A stretch of DNA of 64,000 nt from Parus major (Eukaryota > Chordata > Aves > Passeriformes > Paridae), in NCBI RefSeq assembly GCF_001522545.3, contig NC_031770.1:30831252-30895251 (forward strand), in the 5' to 3' direction. The notes under the pieces are model-generated. The model was not told the DNA's origin and did not search any database. It worked only from the letters and a program-made list of their open reading frames with translations. The position numbers and the translations under genes are program-made. Shown one piece after another: positions 55,701 to 64,000 of the stretch. Every line of letters starts with the position of its first letter. Within the stretch, counting starts at the first letter, position 1.

Positions 55701-58399
55701 AGACTCCCTTCCCTCCAACCCATGTGGTTGAGTGAGGTGCCCTACCCCACACATGCCCGCCCGCCTGCCCACCACAGGGATACCCACTTGGCATAGGCCT
55801 TCTCTAGCAGAGCACTCCAGAACTCTGTGCACTCTGCCGAGTGGACAAACAGAAGTTCCCCATCCTTGGTGGGCAGCTGGTCATCCACCACCACATCCAC
55901 CCACTCACCGAACTGCCAGATCTGGGGGGTGAGGAGAGAGTGGAGTGAGCTCAGAGCATCACATGGCTTGCTCATCCCTACCCCAGAGGGATGGCCTCAA
56001 CCCACCACCCTCGCTTCCACCACAGCCCACCAGCTGTGGAGGGCCAAAAGCTCTCAGCCCACCTGGAAGTGAAAGATGCCAGCATAGTCCTCCTGGAAGC
56101 TCTGTCCATGGGGCACCACGCGGTGCAGGAGCTCCTCGTTGAGTGTGAGGGAGCCAATGGCAGCCAGCAGCCAGCAGTCACCTGGGGAAGGAGAGGAAGC
56201 TGATATGAGTACCCATAACCTCCCTAGCTGGGAGGGTACCTGATGGATGTTTAGAAGCCCATGGTGTGCTCTCCTTGCAAATGTTTGGGGCAACTCAGCT
56301 CAAAAAGTCCATGGGACAAACAGAGAAGGACCAGCAAGCAGAACTCAGGGATTCAGGCCTGCTCAGCCTGCCCACAGAGAGAAGTATTAGCTCAAGGTAA
56401 CAGGGAATGTTGCTCCCTACCTGAAGCCTGTTTCCAGACCACCACACACAATCAGCACCAAAAGCCCCCTCCTGCAGCCATTTATCTGGACCCTCCTGGA
56501 ACTCATTCATATGACTGCTGTCCATATTTCAGACAGCAAGTTCTGCAGCAGAATTACACTTTGCATGTAAAAAGCCATTTTAGCAAGCAAGCGGTTTCAT
56601 GCTGTTGTCCCAGCTTCTCAAATTGCAAGCAATGCCACCACACTTTTCCTTCCAAGTGATCTTAACCACAAATGCTACCCTAGGCCAGAACTGTGCTTTA
56701 AATTCTTTGCCTTGATTGTCTTTTCTCTTTTGCCTTTTAAAGCCTTTCGCACCTTAGTCTTGAGCCTGGATAACCTGTAACTGGGCTGTGGCTTGACAAA
56801 ATGCCATTTCTGAGTTTTTAATAACCAAGTGAACACTACCACAGTGCTTTGGGTTGTTATGCACTCCAGTTGCCATCTCAAGTTTGTCCTAATTCCTGGA
56901 CATATTAAATGTAGTCAGCACTGAAAACAGCATGCTAAATGTGCTAAGGCATACAGTACTCCCAACCAAGTGCCCTATTTGCTCCCAATCAGGACAACAC
57001 TGTCTGTGGTACCAAGATCTGCTTCTGATGACCACAAAATCCCACTTGTGGTTCAACTCTGCTAGCCTACCCATTAACACTTCTCTCCTTGCCTCAGTGC
57101 CTTCACCTTGGGAGACACCCCTGGCGAAAAGATACATCATTATTTGTACTCTCCATTCCCTTCTGCAACAGCACATTGCTTCACAAGCATTTTGTCACCA
57201 CCACCACCTCAGTTTGTTACTGTCATGCAGCTGCCATCCCTCACCATTTACCAAAGCGGGGAGCTCTTTGAAGCAGCTCCTGGAATTGTTGTCAGCATGT
57301 GTCAGGCATGGATGCACCCAGAATCTCCACTGATGTCAGCATGGTCAAGCTGTGCATGCATCAACTTGTTTCTGTGGAGCTTTAACCTAGAGCTAGGATG
57401 CCCCCAACTTGCAGTTTCCACCTCACCAAATGGAAAGGGCCACCCAATCCACCTCAGTCACTACTGTCTGGACCAAGGTCCAGGGACAAAGCTTCAACAC
57501 TCACCTAGAGCCCCCTGGCAGATGTCTGTCCGGGTTGCACCACCAATGATGAACTGAGGGTCATCCACTAATTCCTGCAGAAGGACAGAATCAGATGCTG
57601 GTGCTGGAACTTGGCAGGGCCTGGGATTTAGCAGGGCTGGCACCCACTGCATCTCTGACTTGAAAGAAATGGTATATGGTCCCTGTGAGAGGTACCCCAC
57701 CTGCCCTCTGCTAGGGAAGGCTGTTTGACTGCAACCCCATGGCCATCATGGTAAGGTAAGGCAAGATTTGCTGTGTCCATAGGAGGATAAGGCTGGAGGA
57801 CATTCCCCTTGCCCTCATGGCTCCAGGGGATATGCACTCTCAAAAGCCCCAGCTACTGAGGGTAACACATCCATGCCATAACACCTAGAGACAACAATAC
57901 AACCCATCTGTTTTGGAGCCCACAGTCTGCTGCCCAGAGGAAGCAGTGCCTGCTAGACACAATGCTTTTCTGAGCAGACACTCATGAGGAAAGGCCCTGG
58001 GCCCTTGGAAAAGTGGCTCTGCAGCACTCCAGGGACTTTGAGCACTGCGAGGTGCCAGCAAGGGCCAGTCTGCAGCTCAGCATACCACATCAGTGCAGAC
58101 GTGCAGGGTAAGGATGCCAGCCCAGCCTGAGAAAAAGCAAGCCCAGCACTTACTGATGGACGCTTCCACTCCACTCCCCGCGTCTTGCTGGAGTGTGGTC
58201 CCAGCTCCTTGAATCCAAGGGCAGATGGGCCAGCTGGGAATTGGGGATCCCTGAAAAGGGTGCCACTCTCAATGCACTGCTGCTTGAGGGTCTCATAATC
58301 CTGGTTGAGGTACTTGATGGCGTTGTTGTGCTGGCCAAGCCCCTCGGCTCTCAGGCGGTCTCTCTGCACACGAGCAGCCATCCCGCCAAAGGGCATCAT
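49718..58399 (-). CDS. CAPN11: Calpain large (catalytic) subunit, avian mu/m type (CAPN11/CAPN1 group), 21 coding exons, 705 aa
   Basis: Calcium-dependent cytosolic cysteine protease that makes limited cuts in cytoskeletal and signalling proteins, spectrin among them, usually as a heterodimer with the small subunit CAPNS1. The 21 exons sum to 2118 nt (705 residues plus stop), the length I recall for chicken mu/m-calpain, and all phases agree. Domains in order: N-terminal anchor helix (1-45); protease core with Cys108 (LGDCW), His265 (KGHAYSVT) and Asn289 (IRNPWG); C2-like beta-sandwich with the acidic loop EEDDDPGDD; penta-EF-hand domain with [10 protein letters not shown] among its calcium loops, ending WLLLTMCG. 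It has no NS, IS1 or IS2 insert, so it is not CAPN3. Phylogenetic work places the bird mu/m gene in CAPN11, though databases often label it CAPN1. Family assignment is secure; the exact paralogue symbol is less so. Confidence 0.95.
49968..50026 (-). CDS. CAPN11: Calpain exon 20 (EF-hand 5)
   Basis: Acceptor CCCTGCAG, donor TGAG/GTGAGA; 59 nt. [19 protein letters not shown], the fifth EF-hand, which in this family pairs with the small subunit rather than binding calcium. Confidence 0.95.
50100..50216 (-). CDS. CAPN11: Calpain exon 19 (EF-hand 4)
   Basis: Acceptor GCCTTGCAG, donor TTCA/GTGAGT; 117 nt. [19 protein letters not shown] and [17 protein letters not shown]. Confidence 0.96.
50669..50747 (-). 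CDS. CAPN11: Calpain exon 18 (EF-hand 3)
   Basis: Acceptor TTTTTGCAG, donor GCTG/GTAGGT; 79 nt. Calcium loop [12 protein letters not shown] with the full set of loop ligands. Confidence 0.97.
50878..50946 (-). CDS. CAPN11: Calpain exon 17 (EF-hand 2 loop)
   Basis: Acceptor GCTCCTCAG, donor GCTG/GTGAGG; 69 nt. [20 protein letters not shown] completes the calcium loop begun in exon 16. Confidence 0.97.
51790..51854 (-). CDS. CAPN11: Calpain exon 16
   Basis: Acceptor TTCTCCTCAG, donor GGAT/GTATCC; 65 nt. [20 protein letters not shown]. Confidence 0.96.
51953..52010 (-). CDS. CAPN11: Calpain exon 15 (EF-hand 1)
   Basis: Acceptor CTGCTGCAG, donor AGAC/GTAAGC; 58 nt. [19 protein letters not shown]. 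Confidence 0.96.
52351..52416 (-). CDS. CAPN11: Calpain exon 14
   Basis: Acceptor TCACCCCAG, donor GGAG/GTGGGT; 22 codons. [20 protein letters not shown], opening the penta-EF-hand domain. Confidence 0.96.
52676..52715 (-). CDS. CAPN11: Calpain exon 13
   Basis: Acceptor TGCCCAAAG, donor TGAG/GTAGGA; 40 nt. Acidic linker [13 protein letters not shown] between the C2-like and EF-hand domains. Confidence 0.93.
52835..53046 (-). CDS. CAPN11: Calpain exon 12 (C2-like domain)
   Basis: Acceptor TTCCCCCAG, donor CAGA/GTGAGT; 212 nt. [20 protein letters not shown] and the strands [20 protein letters not shown]. Confidence 0.97.
53332..53343 (-). CDS. CAPN11: Calpain exon 11 (12-nt micro-exon)
   Basis: Acceptor CTATCTGCAG, then GTTCCTGAGGAG (Val-Pro-Glu-Glu), then donor GTACGT. 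Phase 0 on both sides. A four-codon exon at this place is conserved in the calpain family; it joins YEV to the start of exon 12. Confidence 0.93.
53551..53720 (-). CDS. CAPN11: Calpain exon 10 (C2-like domain, acidic loop)
   Basis: Acceptor TTCCTCCCAG, donor TGAG/GTAACC; 170 nt. Contains the acidic stretch [10 protein letters not shown], thought to act as an electrostatic switch in calcium activation, and [20 protein letters not shown]. Confidence 0.97.
53800..53960 (-). CDS. CAPN11: Calpain exon 9
   Basis: Acceptor CTCCTACAG, donor CCAG/GTACCT; 161 nt. [20 protein letters not shown] and [16 protein letters not shown], diagnostic for classical calpains. Confidence 0.97.
54377..54451 (-). CDS. 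CAPN11: Calpain exon 8
   Basis: Acceptor GCTATTCCAG, donor TCTG/GTGAGT; 75 nt. [20 protein letters not shown] then DGEFW. Confidence 0.97.
54651..54736 (-). CDS. CAPN11: Calpain exon 7 (catalytic Asn289)
   Basis: Acceptor TTTCTGGTAG, donor ATGG/GTAAGC; 86 nt. [20 protein letters not shown] carries the catalytic asparagine in RNPWG. Confidence 0.97.
54819..54902 (-). CDS. CAPN11: Calpain exon 6 (catalytic His265)
   Basis: Acceptor TTCTCCTCAG, donor AGAT/GTGAGT; 28 codons. [17 protein letters not shown] carries the catalytic histidine. Confidence 0.97.
55451..55619 (-). CDS. CAPN11: Calpain exon 5
   Basis: Acceptor GGCCCTCAG, donor CGAT/GTAAGT; 169 nt. [20 protein letters not shown] and [16 protein letters not shown]. 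Confidence 0.97.
55788..55921 (-). CDS. CAPN11: Calpain exon 4
   Basis: Acceptor ACCCCCCAG, donor CCAA/GTGGGT; 134 nt. [20 protein letters not shown] and [19 protein letters not shown]. Confidence 0.97.
56063..56181 (-). CDS. CAPN11: Calpain exon 3 (catalytic Cys108)
   Basis: Acceptor TTCCCCAG, donor CCAG/GTGGGC; 119 nt. [20 protein letters not shown] holds the active-site cysteine; ends GIFHFQ. Confidence 0.98.
57505..57574 (-). CDS. CAPN11: Calpain exon 2
   Basis: Acceptor TTCTGCAG, donor CTAG/GTGAGT; 70 nt. [20 protein letters not shown]. Confidence 0.97.
58154..58399 (-). CDS. CAPN11: Calpain exon 1 (first coding exon)
   Basis: Begins with tandem Met codons ([20 protein letters not shown]), as in the chicken protein; donor ATCA/GTAAGT; 82 codons. 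A splice acceptor CTGTTGCAG lies at 58437, so 37 nt of 5' UTR belong to this exon and at least one non-coding exon is upstream. Confidence 0.95.
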
Positions 58400-58436
58400 A
58401 GCTTGGCACCAGCACCGCTACCTTCCACTCCACTCC

Positions 58437-61256
58437 CTGCAACAGAACAGGCAGGGCCACGCTCAGGCAGGGCCCACCGCACAGAGCCAGGCTTGGAGGC
58501 TGAATCCCCAACTCCCCACTACTCCCACAGCAGGGACCTTCTCCAGCAGCACTGGCCTGGTGCAGTGAGCCCAGTGACATGCAGAGCACCCCAGGGTGGG
58601 CACATACACCAGAAGAACCTCCCAGACCCCATCCCCTGCAGCAGCCCCGTTCTGAACCCGGACCTCCAACCTGGCCATTGCAGCCCTGCTGTCTTTAGGG
58701 GACGCCAGGGAGGCAAAGCAGCATGGAGGACTGGCTGGGAGGAGGCAGCCCCCCAGCAGCTACGTCATGGGTCCAGTCCTGTCCTTTCTACACCAAAAGG
58801 CTGAGCCCGGAGGAATTTCAAACGCTTTCCAACCTCGTCAACCTCTCCTCCCGGCTCTCCGGGTTCTTCCTTCGTCCCGGCTCCTCCTCGGCCGGGAGGG
58901 CGTCAGCCGTCGCCCGCAGCTTCTCCCACCCCCAGGGGCCTCTCTCTCTCCTTTTCCCTCTTCTCCGAAAGCCGGCCCGGCTGCCTGAGCACTGAGTCAA
59001 TAGGGCCGAGTAGGGAGGAGCCCAGCGAGGCGCAGATAGCTCTAGCTACGGGGCCAGAGAAGGACAGGGAAGGAAGAGGCGGGACGGCACACACACACAG
59101 ACACACACACACAAACACACAAACGGATACAGACACAGTAACACACAGATACACACACGGATATAGACACAGACACACACAGATACATACACACAAACAC
59201 ACACAGAGGGAGGATGACTCATGGCTCGTCGACCGCCAGTGGAGCAGCCTGCTGGGAGATACCGGGAAGGGATTACGGAGTTCAGCGGGGCACTCCTGCT
59301 CCAGGAGAGCGGGTCAGGACAGACCGCAGAGCCCCCACCCCGTACCTATCCCTGCCTTGGACATCCTCCCGCGGCTTTGACCAGCTGTTCACGGCCAGGA
59401 GCTTCGAACCAGCTTGACACAGCTGCCAGGCATGTCTGGCCCCGCAGCCCTGCTCCACCGCGCCCGCTGCAGTGGGCAAGTCCCAGCTCCCCTCCCGGCG
59501 TCCAGCTGCCCTCAGCCCTCTCCAGGCACCATGGCAGCATGGTGCCGAATACTTCAGAGGTTTCTCCATGTGAGAAAGTGGCGTAATCCTTGGGTAAATA
59601 AGCCAAGAACCAGCAACCCACTCAGAACAACAAACTCGAATGTCAGTGCTGGCCCACTCCCTCCCCAGCACCCTATCCCAGGGGAGCAGGCTGCAGCCTG
59701 GCTCCAAAGAAGCAGCTTTCCTTGTCCTAAAGTGCTGTGATAGCTAAAGGGAAGGCAGGCAACAGCGAATAGGGTGCAAGCTCCTGGCACATGCATAGGG
59801 CATAAACTTGGCTGCTAACCCATGTGGCTGTCCTAACCAGAAGCTCTTCAGAAGAAAAATTCTACTCTTCCCCATCACTCTGCCTGCTCTGGGATGCTCT
59901 AAACCCACTACCCTTCTCCAGGGCAGCCCACACCCTTCTCTCCTCTATGATGGTCCCAAATCTATGGAGCTCCTCCTATTACTCCTGCCTCGCACCCAGC
60001 ACCCTGGTAGTCTCTCCCAGTGGCAAGGCATTTGGTGCCTGCAGAGCTGGCAGGATGGTTTCTCCAGTCCCAGACACTGCCCAGAGCACAGGAAGCCTGA
60101 GGGAGGAGGGATCCCAAGTACAGCTGCCCACACTGCCTCCAGATCCCACCTCACTATCTCCCCAGCACTCACACCACAACCTGCCACTGGCCAGGAAACT
60201 CCCCCTACCCACAGCCCCTGACACAGGTTCCCTACACCCTTTCCCACCCTACCTACCAGCACAGGACATGGCTGCGGACATGGGGAGCTCTGTGCAGACA
60301 CAGGCACCGTATGAGTTATTCTTAGCTCTGTGGCTCAAAATACTCAGGAAGGCTGTGCTCAGTGGTAGATGGAGGTCACGCAAGCGCAGAGCGAAGAAAA
60401 GGATTTCAGACCCCAGAAGGGTCTTGAAAGCAATGGGGTCAGTTGCTGACAACTCCCTAGGCTTATGCTGACTGACACTGCAGGTCCTCCACGAGGAGGA
60501 AGGGGTGTGATGAGACAAGCCAAGCCCGCAGGGCAGTTTTCCACCACAGGTGACATCTAACTACAATATGATGCTTTCCAGTACTTAAGGCACCTCTGAT
60601 CCGTCCCAGGTGGGAGCAAAAAGACACACCGGTTCCTGCAGGGTCCCTGATACCTTGTGCACTTTAGCGCATACTGCAAAACCCTTGGGCAGCATCATTG
60701 TTGAAGTCCAGCCAAAAATCTTTGCAGATCTCTGGTTTGCCAGCTGCTCTTGCAAATCAGCGGAAGTGGGGAGTTCCCTTCCTCAAAACCAGCCCTGAAA
60801 CACGGTATCCTGCCGCATACTCAGCTCGGGGCAAGGCGCCCATGGCATCCCACAGTGCTCAAGCAGCTCTCAGGCCCTTTCCAGCCCTCCGGATGACAAA
60901 GATCCTCGTTTCCCAGAGGCTCCGCTTTATGTTACCGCGTCGTTCTAACGGGATGCGGGCTTGGCTTCGGGGTCGGCAGAGCATCGTGGGAAGCTGCCGG
61001 TATTCAGTTTAGTCGCCGCCCCGACTGGGAAGCCTCTGTGTCTCTGCGGATGCGTTACCTAGTGCAAAAATCCCCGCAGACAGAAAGGGGATGGAAGGGG
61101 TAGGCATACCTAGATAAGCTTAGAAAAAAGAGGAAGCAGCCGGGGAGGGGGAGACGGACGGCCCCGCAGCCTTGCTCGCCCGGCGGCGGGCTGTCATCGG
61201 TGCTTAACCCCATTTTGGTGATCGGATAAGGGTGAGGATGGGGGAGATGGACTTAC
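58437..61256 (-). other. CAPN11: Probable first intron of the calpain gene (non-coding)
   Basis: Lies between the 5' UTR acceptor at 58437 and a strong donor at 61256. It contains a small GC-rich patch at 58840-59000 that might be an alternative promoter and the CA-rich tract at 59087-59206. No recognisable coding exon is present on either strand; the 215-codon plus frame at 59824-60471 shows no domain. Confidence 0.5.
59087..59206. repeat. CA-rich microsatellite
   Basis: About 120 bases of imperfect ACAC repeats interrupted by AGAT, GGAT and AAAC units, in the presumed first intron of the calpain gene. Likely length-polymorphic. Confidence 0.92.
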
Positions 61257-61420
61257 GGAAGCTGCTGCCGACACCGCCCTGCCCGCTTCAGCTCGGCCCG
61301 GCCCGGCCCAGCCCAGCCCGGCTCCGTACAGCCCCGCAGAAGGTGGAGTTTCGGCGGGCAGGATGTACGAGCAAAGCCGGGAGGGCAGTGGGAGGGGGAA
61401 TTAAAGGAGCAGTGACAGTT
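60900..61420 (-). promoter_or_regulatory. CAPN11: CpG island and putative non-coding exon 1 of the calpain gene
   Basis: CpG-rich block with repeated GCCCGGCCC motifs. On the minus strand the sequence ends in CAGCTTCC/GTAAGTCC, a strong donor with its exon edge at 61257, matching the acceptor at 58437. A 5' UTR exon ending at 61257 and starting near 61350-61400 is therefore likely, with a TATA-less promoter. The start site cannot be fixed from sequence. Confidence 0.55.
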
Positions 61421-61424
61421 TACA

Positions 61425-64000
61425 GACACTGGGAGGGGATTATGGATCGAGACTGATAGTTAGGTTCTGTCTGCTATCACCGTCTCCCAGCTCCCAGGGA
61501 TGGAGGGGTACCACCGAGATGGGCGTGCTCCTTCCACCATTGTTCTGAGGAAAGGGTTGGGTGCACACGGAAACCGGACCTGGAAGGAAAAGAGGAAGCA
61601 ACTTTGCCCTAGGAATAAATTTGTGGGTTACTGCTCCACACTGTCGGCACCCCAGTGTAGCTGGGTGAAGCTCTGTACTGCATCTTGTCCCCAGGACTTA
61701 TTGACCTTCTGATGCCGCGGCTGAGTACGGTGGTTCCACTGGATATCGCAGACTGTTGTGTCCCTTCTTCCCTCCCTCATGTCTGGAGGGACTGTGCCCG
61801 CACCTCCTCAATCGCTAAGCCCAGGTGGTCACGGTCAATAACGCCACCACCAGCTGCCACGGCCTCCCTAAGTGTCCCGGCTGGCAACACCCCCCCTCCG
61901 CACCAGCTGCTCCTCGCTGCTGGGTGCCAGCAGGGCCCTCTCTGGGCAGGTCCCACTGCCCTGGGGTTTTCCGCAGACACATCGGGGCTGCCCCTGCGTG
62001 CCCTCCATGATTCACCGCACAGCTATGCTGGGTGGTGCTGTTACCAGCGGGCATGGCCACACAGGGCTTGGCATTGTACCGTGGAGCCTTGTGTGGCTCA
62101 ACATGGCTTTGCCTGGCATAGCATGGATTGGCACAGCTTGGCCTGGTGTGGTTTAGCTCAGTATATCTCACATGGCCTGGCATGAGAAGCTCAGCCCAGC
62201 CCCACCCCAGGAAAGAAACCCTGTATTGCCATTCTTTTGGTGCCAGGGCCAAACAGGGTGATCCTAACGGGTGTCACCAACCCTGGAGCTACCTCTCCTT
62301 CTCTGGTGCCTGTTTGCAGCTGGGGAGGCTGTGCCCATACAGACTCACTGCAGCAGTTGGCATCGAGCCTGCGAGAGCCCAGGCCTCACAGGGCACCTGC
62401 TTTCTACCGCACCCCGACTTCCCCCAGGGGGTAAATCCTTCCTAAGCAGGGAGCAGGTTGCATATGGGGCCAGGAGCTATGTCCCTTACCTGAGGGAAGG
62501 GCAACCAAAATATTTAAAACCAGCTGTAGCGTGGTCCTGCTGCTGCACACACAAGGGAGCAGTCTGGTCCTGGCTTGAACCCACTAGAGCTGCCTTATCC
62601 CTACACAGGGGACTCCGTTACATTCAGCTTGTTCTGCCCATCCTGGTGCAGAGGAGGCCTTGGAACCCTGCTCTGGGTTGCTGCAAGGGCTGCTTCGTCT
62701 TTTTCCTAGCCAGGCTTGCCAAAGGCTGGAAGCCTAAGGGGGGTCCCAGCTGAAGACATTATTTAGCTCTGCATGGCGTTGCAGGCAGCACTGTCATTTC
62801 AAAGAGCCTACACGCCTGCTACAGAGGCCTGTAATATCAGGGCTTGTTCCTCTTTTGGGTTTGTGCCCATCCTTGCGACCCTGTTGTCCTGTTCTGCTCC
62901 TGCCTTATTACCCTTCAGTGGCCCCCAAAGCTGCTTTCACAGATCCCTCTCCTGGAGACAGCATCTCAACAGTCCTGTCACAAAGGCACGTGACATGTCC
63001 TTCCTATGCTTGGAAATAAACTAAGAACTCTAAAACACCTGCAAAATCCCTGTGCAATTTCCTTGTTTCCTTCCCTCAAGCTTTCCTTTGCAGTGATGGC
63101 TGCTGGGACTTGACAGCAGGCATGGTTCCTTCTGTCTTCAGTTCTTTGTTCTCTGGCATTGTCTTTTCCCATGTCCTTTGGGCTGTGGGCAGCAGGGTCT
63201 TTTGGTCCCTGCTGGTGCTGCACTGCTGGCACAGGAAGCCATGAGGCCTGATCACAACGAGGCAGGGATGGAGTTGGGATCACTTGTTTGTCTCTCAGCA
63301 ACACACACCAGGCCTTGCCTTCCCATTGCTCCCTCCTACAAGCAACAAGCAACAGTCACCGTGCACAAAGTAAGGAGCATAGCATGCAGCAGGCTCCTGG
63401 GAAGCATGCCAGATCCAGCCTACACAGATAGCAGCAGGGAGCATCCTAGGGCTGGCTGCTTGCTGTCTGCCCCAGCACTCAGGGGATAGCTGACATACAT
63501 GCAGCATGTTTCAAGAAATTGCTCCTGTGTGCTACAGGTGTTGTGCACCTCTCATACTTTCCCCCAAAGGCTTTAGCTATCCACCCAAACCAGGTGTCCA
63601 GAGTTCGAATGGATATGGCAGGAGTGGCTATGTAACTTGCTATTACAACAGTAGGTGTGCTGACATGTGGCATGAGGCTACCACTGAAACTCCCCTACCA
63701 CATCATTCTCAAACCTCAGTGCACACAGCAGCCTATCTACTTACTTTTAGCAGCAAAGTCTCTAATGCCTCTGCAAGTCAGAGGGAACATTCATACTGTG
63801 AGAGAGAGCCTGTGAGCCATGGCAGAGTTCTTGGCAGCAGGGCAGGGCTTGTGTTCACGCTACTCCCCACTCCTCCTTTTGTACCACGGATGCTCCTGCA
63901 GCCCTATAGCAGCTGGGGTACTCTCCTCCCAGGTTCCAGCCCCCAACCCACTCCACAAAGAAAAGACTGCACAAACAATAGCTCCTTTTTTTCTTTTTTC
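61425..64000. other. No recognisable gene
   Basis: Short frames only. A degenerate repeat of GGCATGGCTTGGCA-like units occupies about 62030-62190. The last 2 kb is unremarkable AT-richer sequence ending in a T/C-rich run. Confidence 0.45.
62030..62190. repeat. Degenerate short tandem repeat
   Basis: Recurring units such as GGCATGG, CTTGGCA and GGCCTGG, spaced every 10-20 bases for about 160 bases. Units are diverged and no fixed period is clear. Confidence 0.45.

Noticed and set aside
49718..58399. Identification of the calpain as CAPN3
   Set aside because: The muscle-specific NS, IS1 and IS2 inserts are absent and the length is 705 residues, matching the mu/m group rather than about 820.
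59824..60471. 215-codon plus-strand frame
   Set aside because: It lies inside the presumed first intron of the calpain gene; composition is ordinary for non-coding DNA here and no domain or splice sites are convincing.
1..64000. CRISPR arrays, operons, tRNA or rRNA genes
   Set aside because: No regularly spaced direct repeats, no ribosome-binding-site-led gene clusters, and no recognisable tRNA or rRNA sequence; the window is a vertebrate intron-exon landscape.

Overview
The window is vertebrate nuclear DNA, most likely from a bird and probably a gene-dense, GC-rich microchromosome-like region. The evidence is many short introns with GT-AG borders, CpG islands, a CR1-type LINE 3' end at 10651-10705, and a calpain gene whose exons join into a 705-residue protein that, as I remember it, corresponds closely to the chicken mu/m-calpain. 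There is one assembly gap (65 N, 21075-21139). Nothing prokaryotic or plasmid-like is present.

Two multi-exon genes are supported, both on the minus strand and in the same orientation. (1) Positions 49718-58399 hold a complete 21-exon calpain large subunit (avian mu/m type, CAPN11/CAPN1 group). The catalytic Cys108, His265 and Asn289 are intact, and a 12-nt micro-exon and a penta-EF-hand C terminus are present. A probable non-coding first exon and CpG promoter lie near 61257-61400, and a poly(A) signal is at 48462-48467. (2) Positions 22928-41916 hold a 33-exon gene whose phases all agree. It would encode about 2218 residues: an N-terminal module I do not recognise, several spectrin-type three-helix repeats, a 500-codon single-exon Pro/Ser-rich region, and a beta-spectrin-like PH domain followed by a basic tail. 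It has no calponin-homology actin-binding domain, so it is not a conventional beta-spectrin. This is the most unusual object in the window. Its promoter is the CpG island at about 41560-42600, which also carries a 62-codon upstream ORF, and a poly(A) signal is at 22622-22627.

Layout: 1-9340 shows no convincing gene. A CpG island lies at 9340-10320. A 77-bp near-perfect inverted repeat (arms 10386-10462 and 11541-11617) encloses a microsatellite and the CR1 fragment. A weak minus-strand two-exon candidate sits at 14704-15107. Two further CpG islands lie at 17150-17480 and 19620-20350. The spectrin-like gene occupies 22.6-42.5 kb, then comes an intergenic stretch to 48.4 kb, the calpain gene at 48.4-61.3 kb, and sequence without a recognisable gene to the end.

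How the genes may relate: calpains cut spectrins, and in mammals beta-spectrin and calpain genes lie in the same broad regions (SPTBN2 and CAPN1 on human 11q13, SPTBN5 and CAPN3 on 15q15). The neighbourhood therefore looks like a paralogous remnant of an ancient spectrin-calpain block. That is an inference; no functional link is visible in the DNA.
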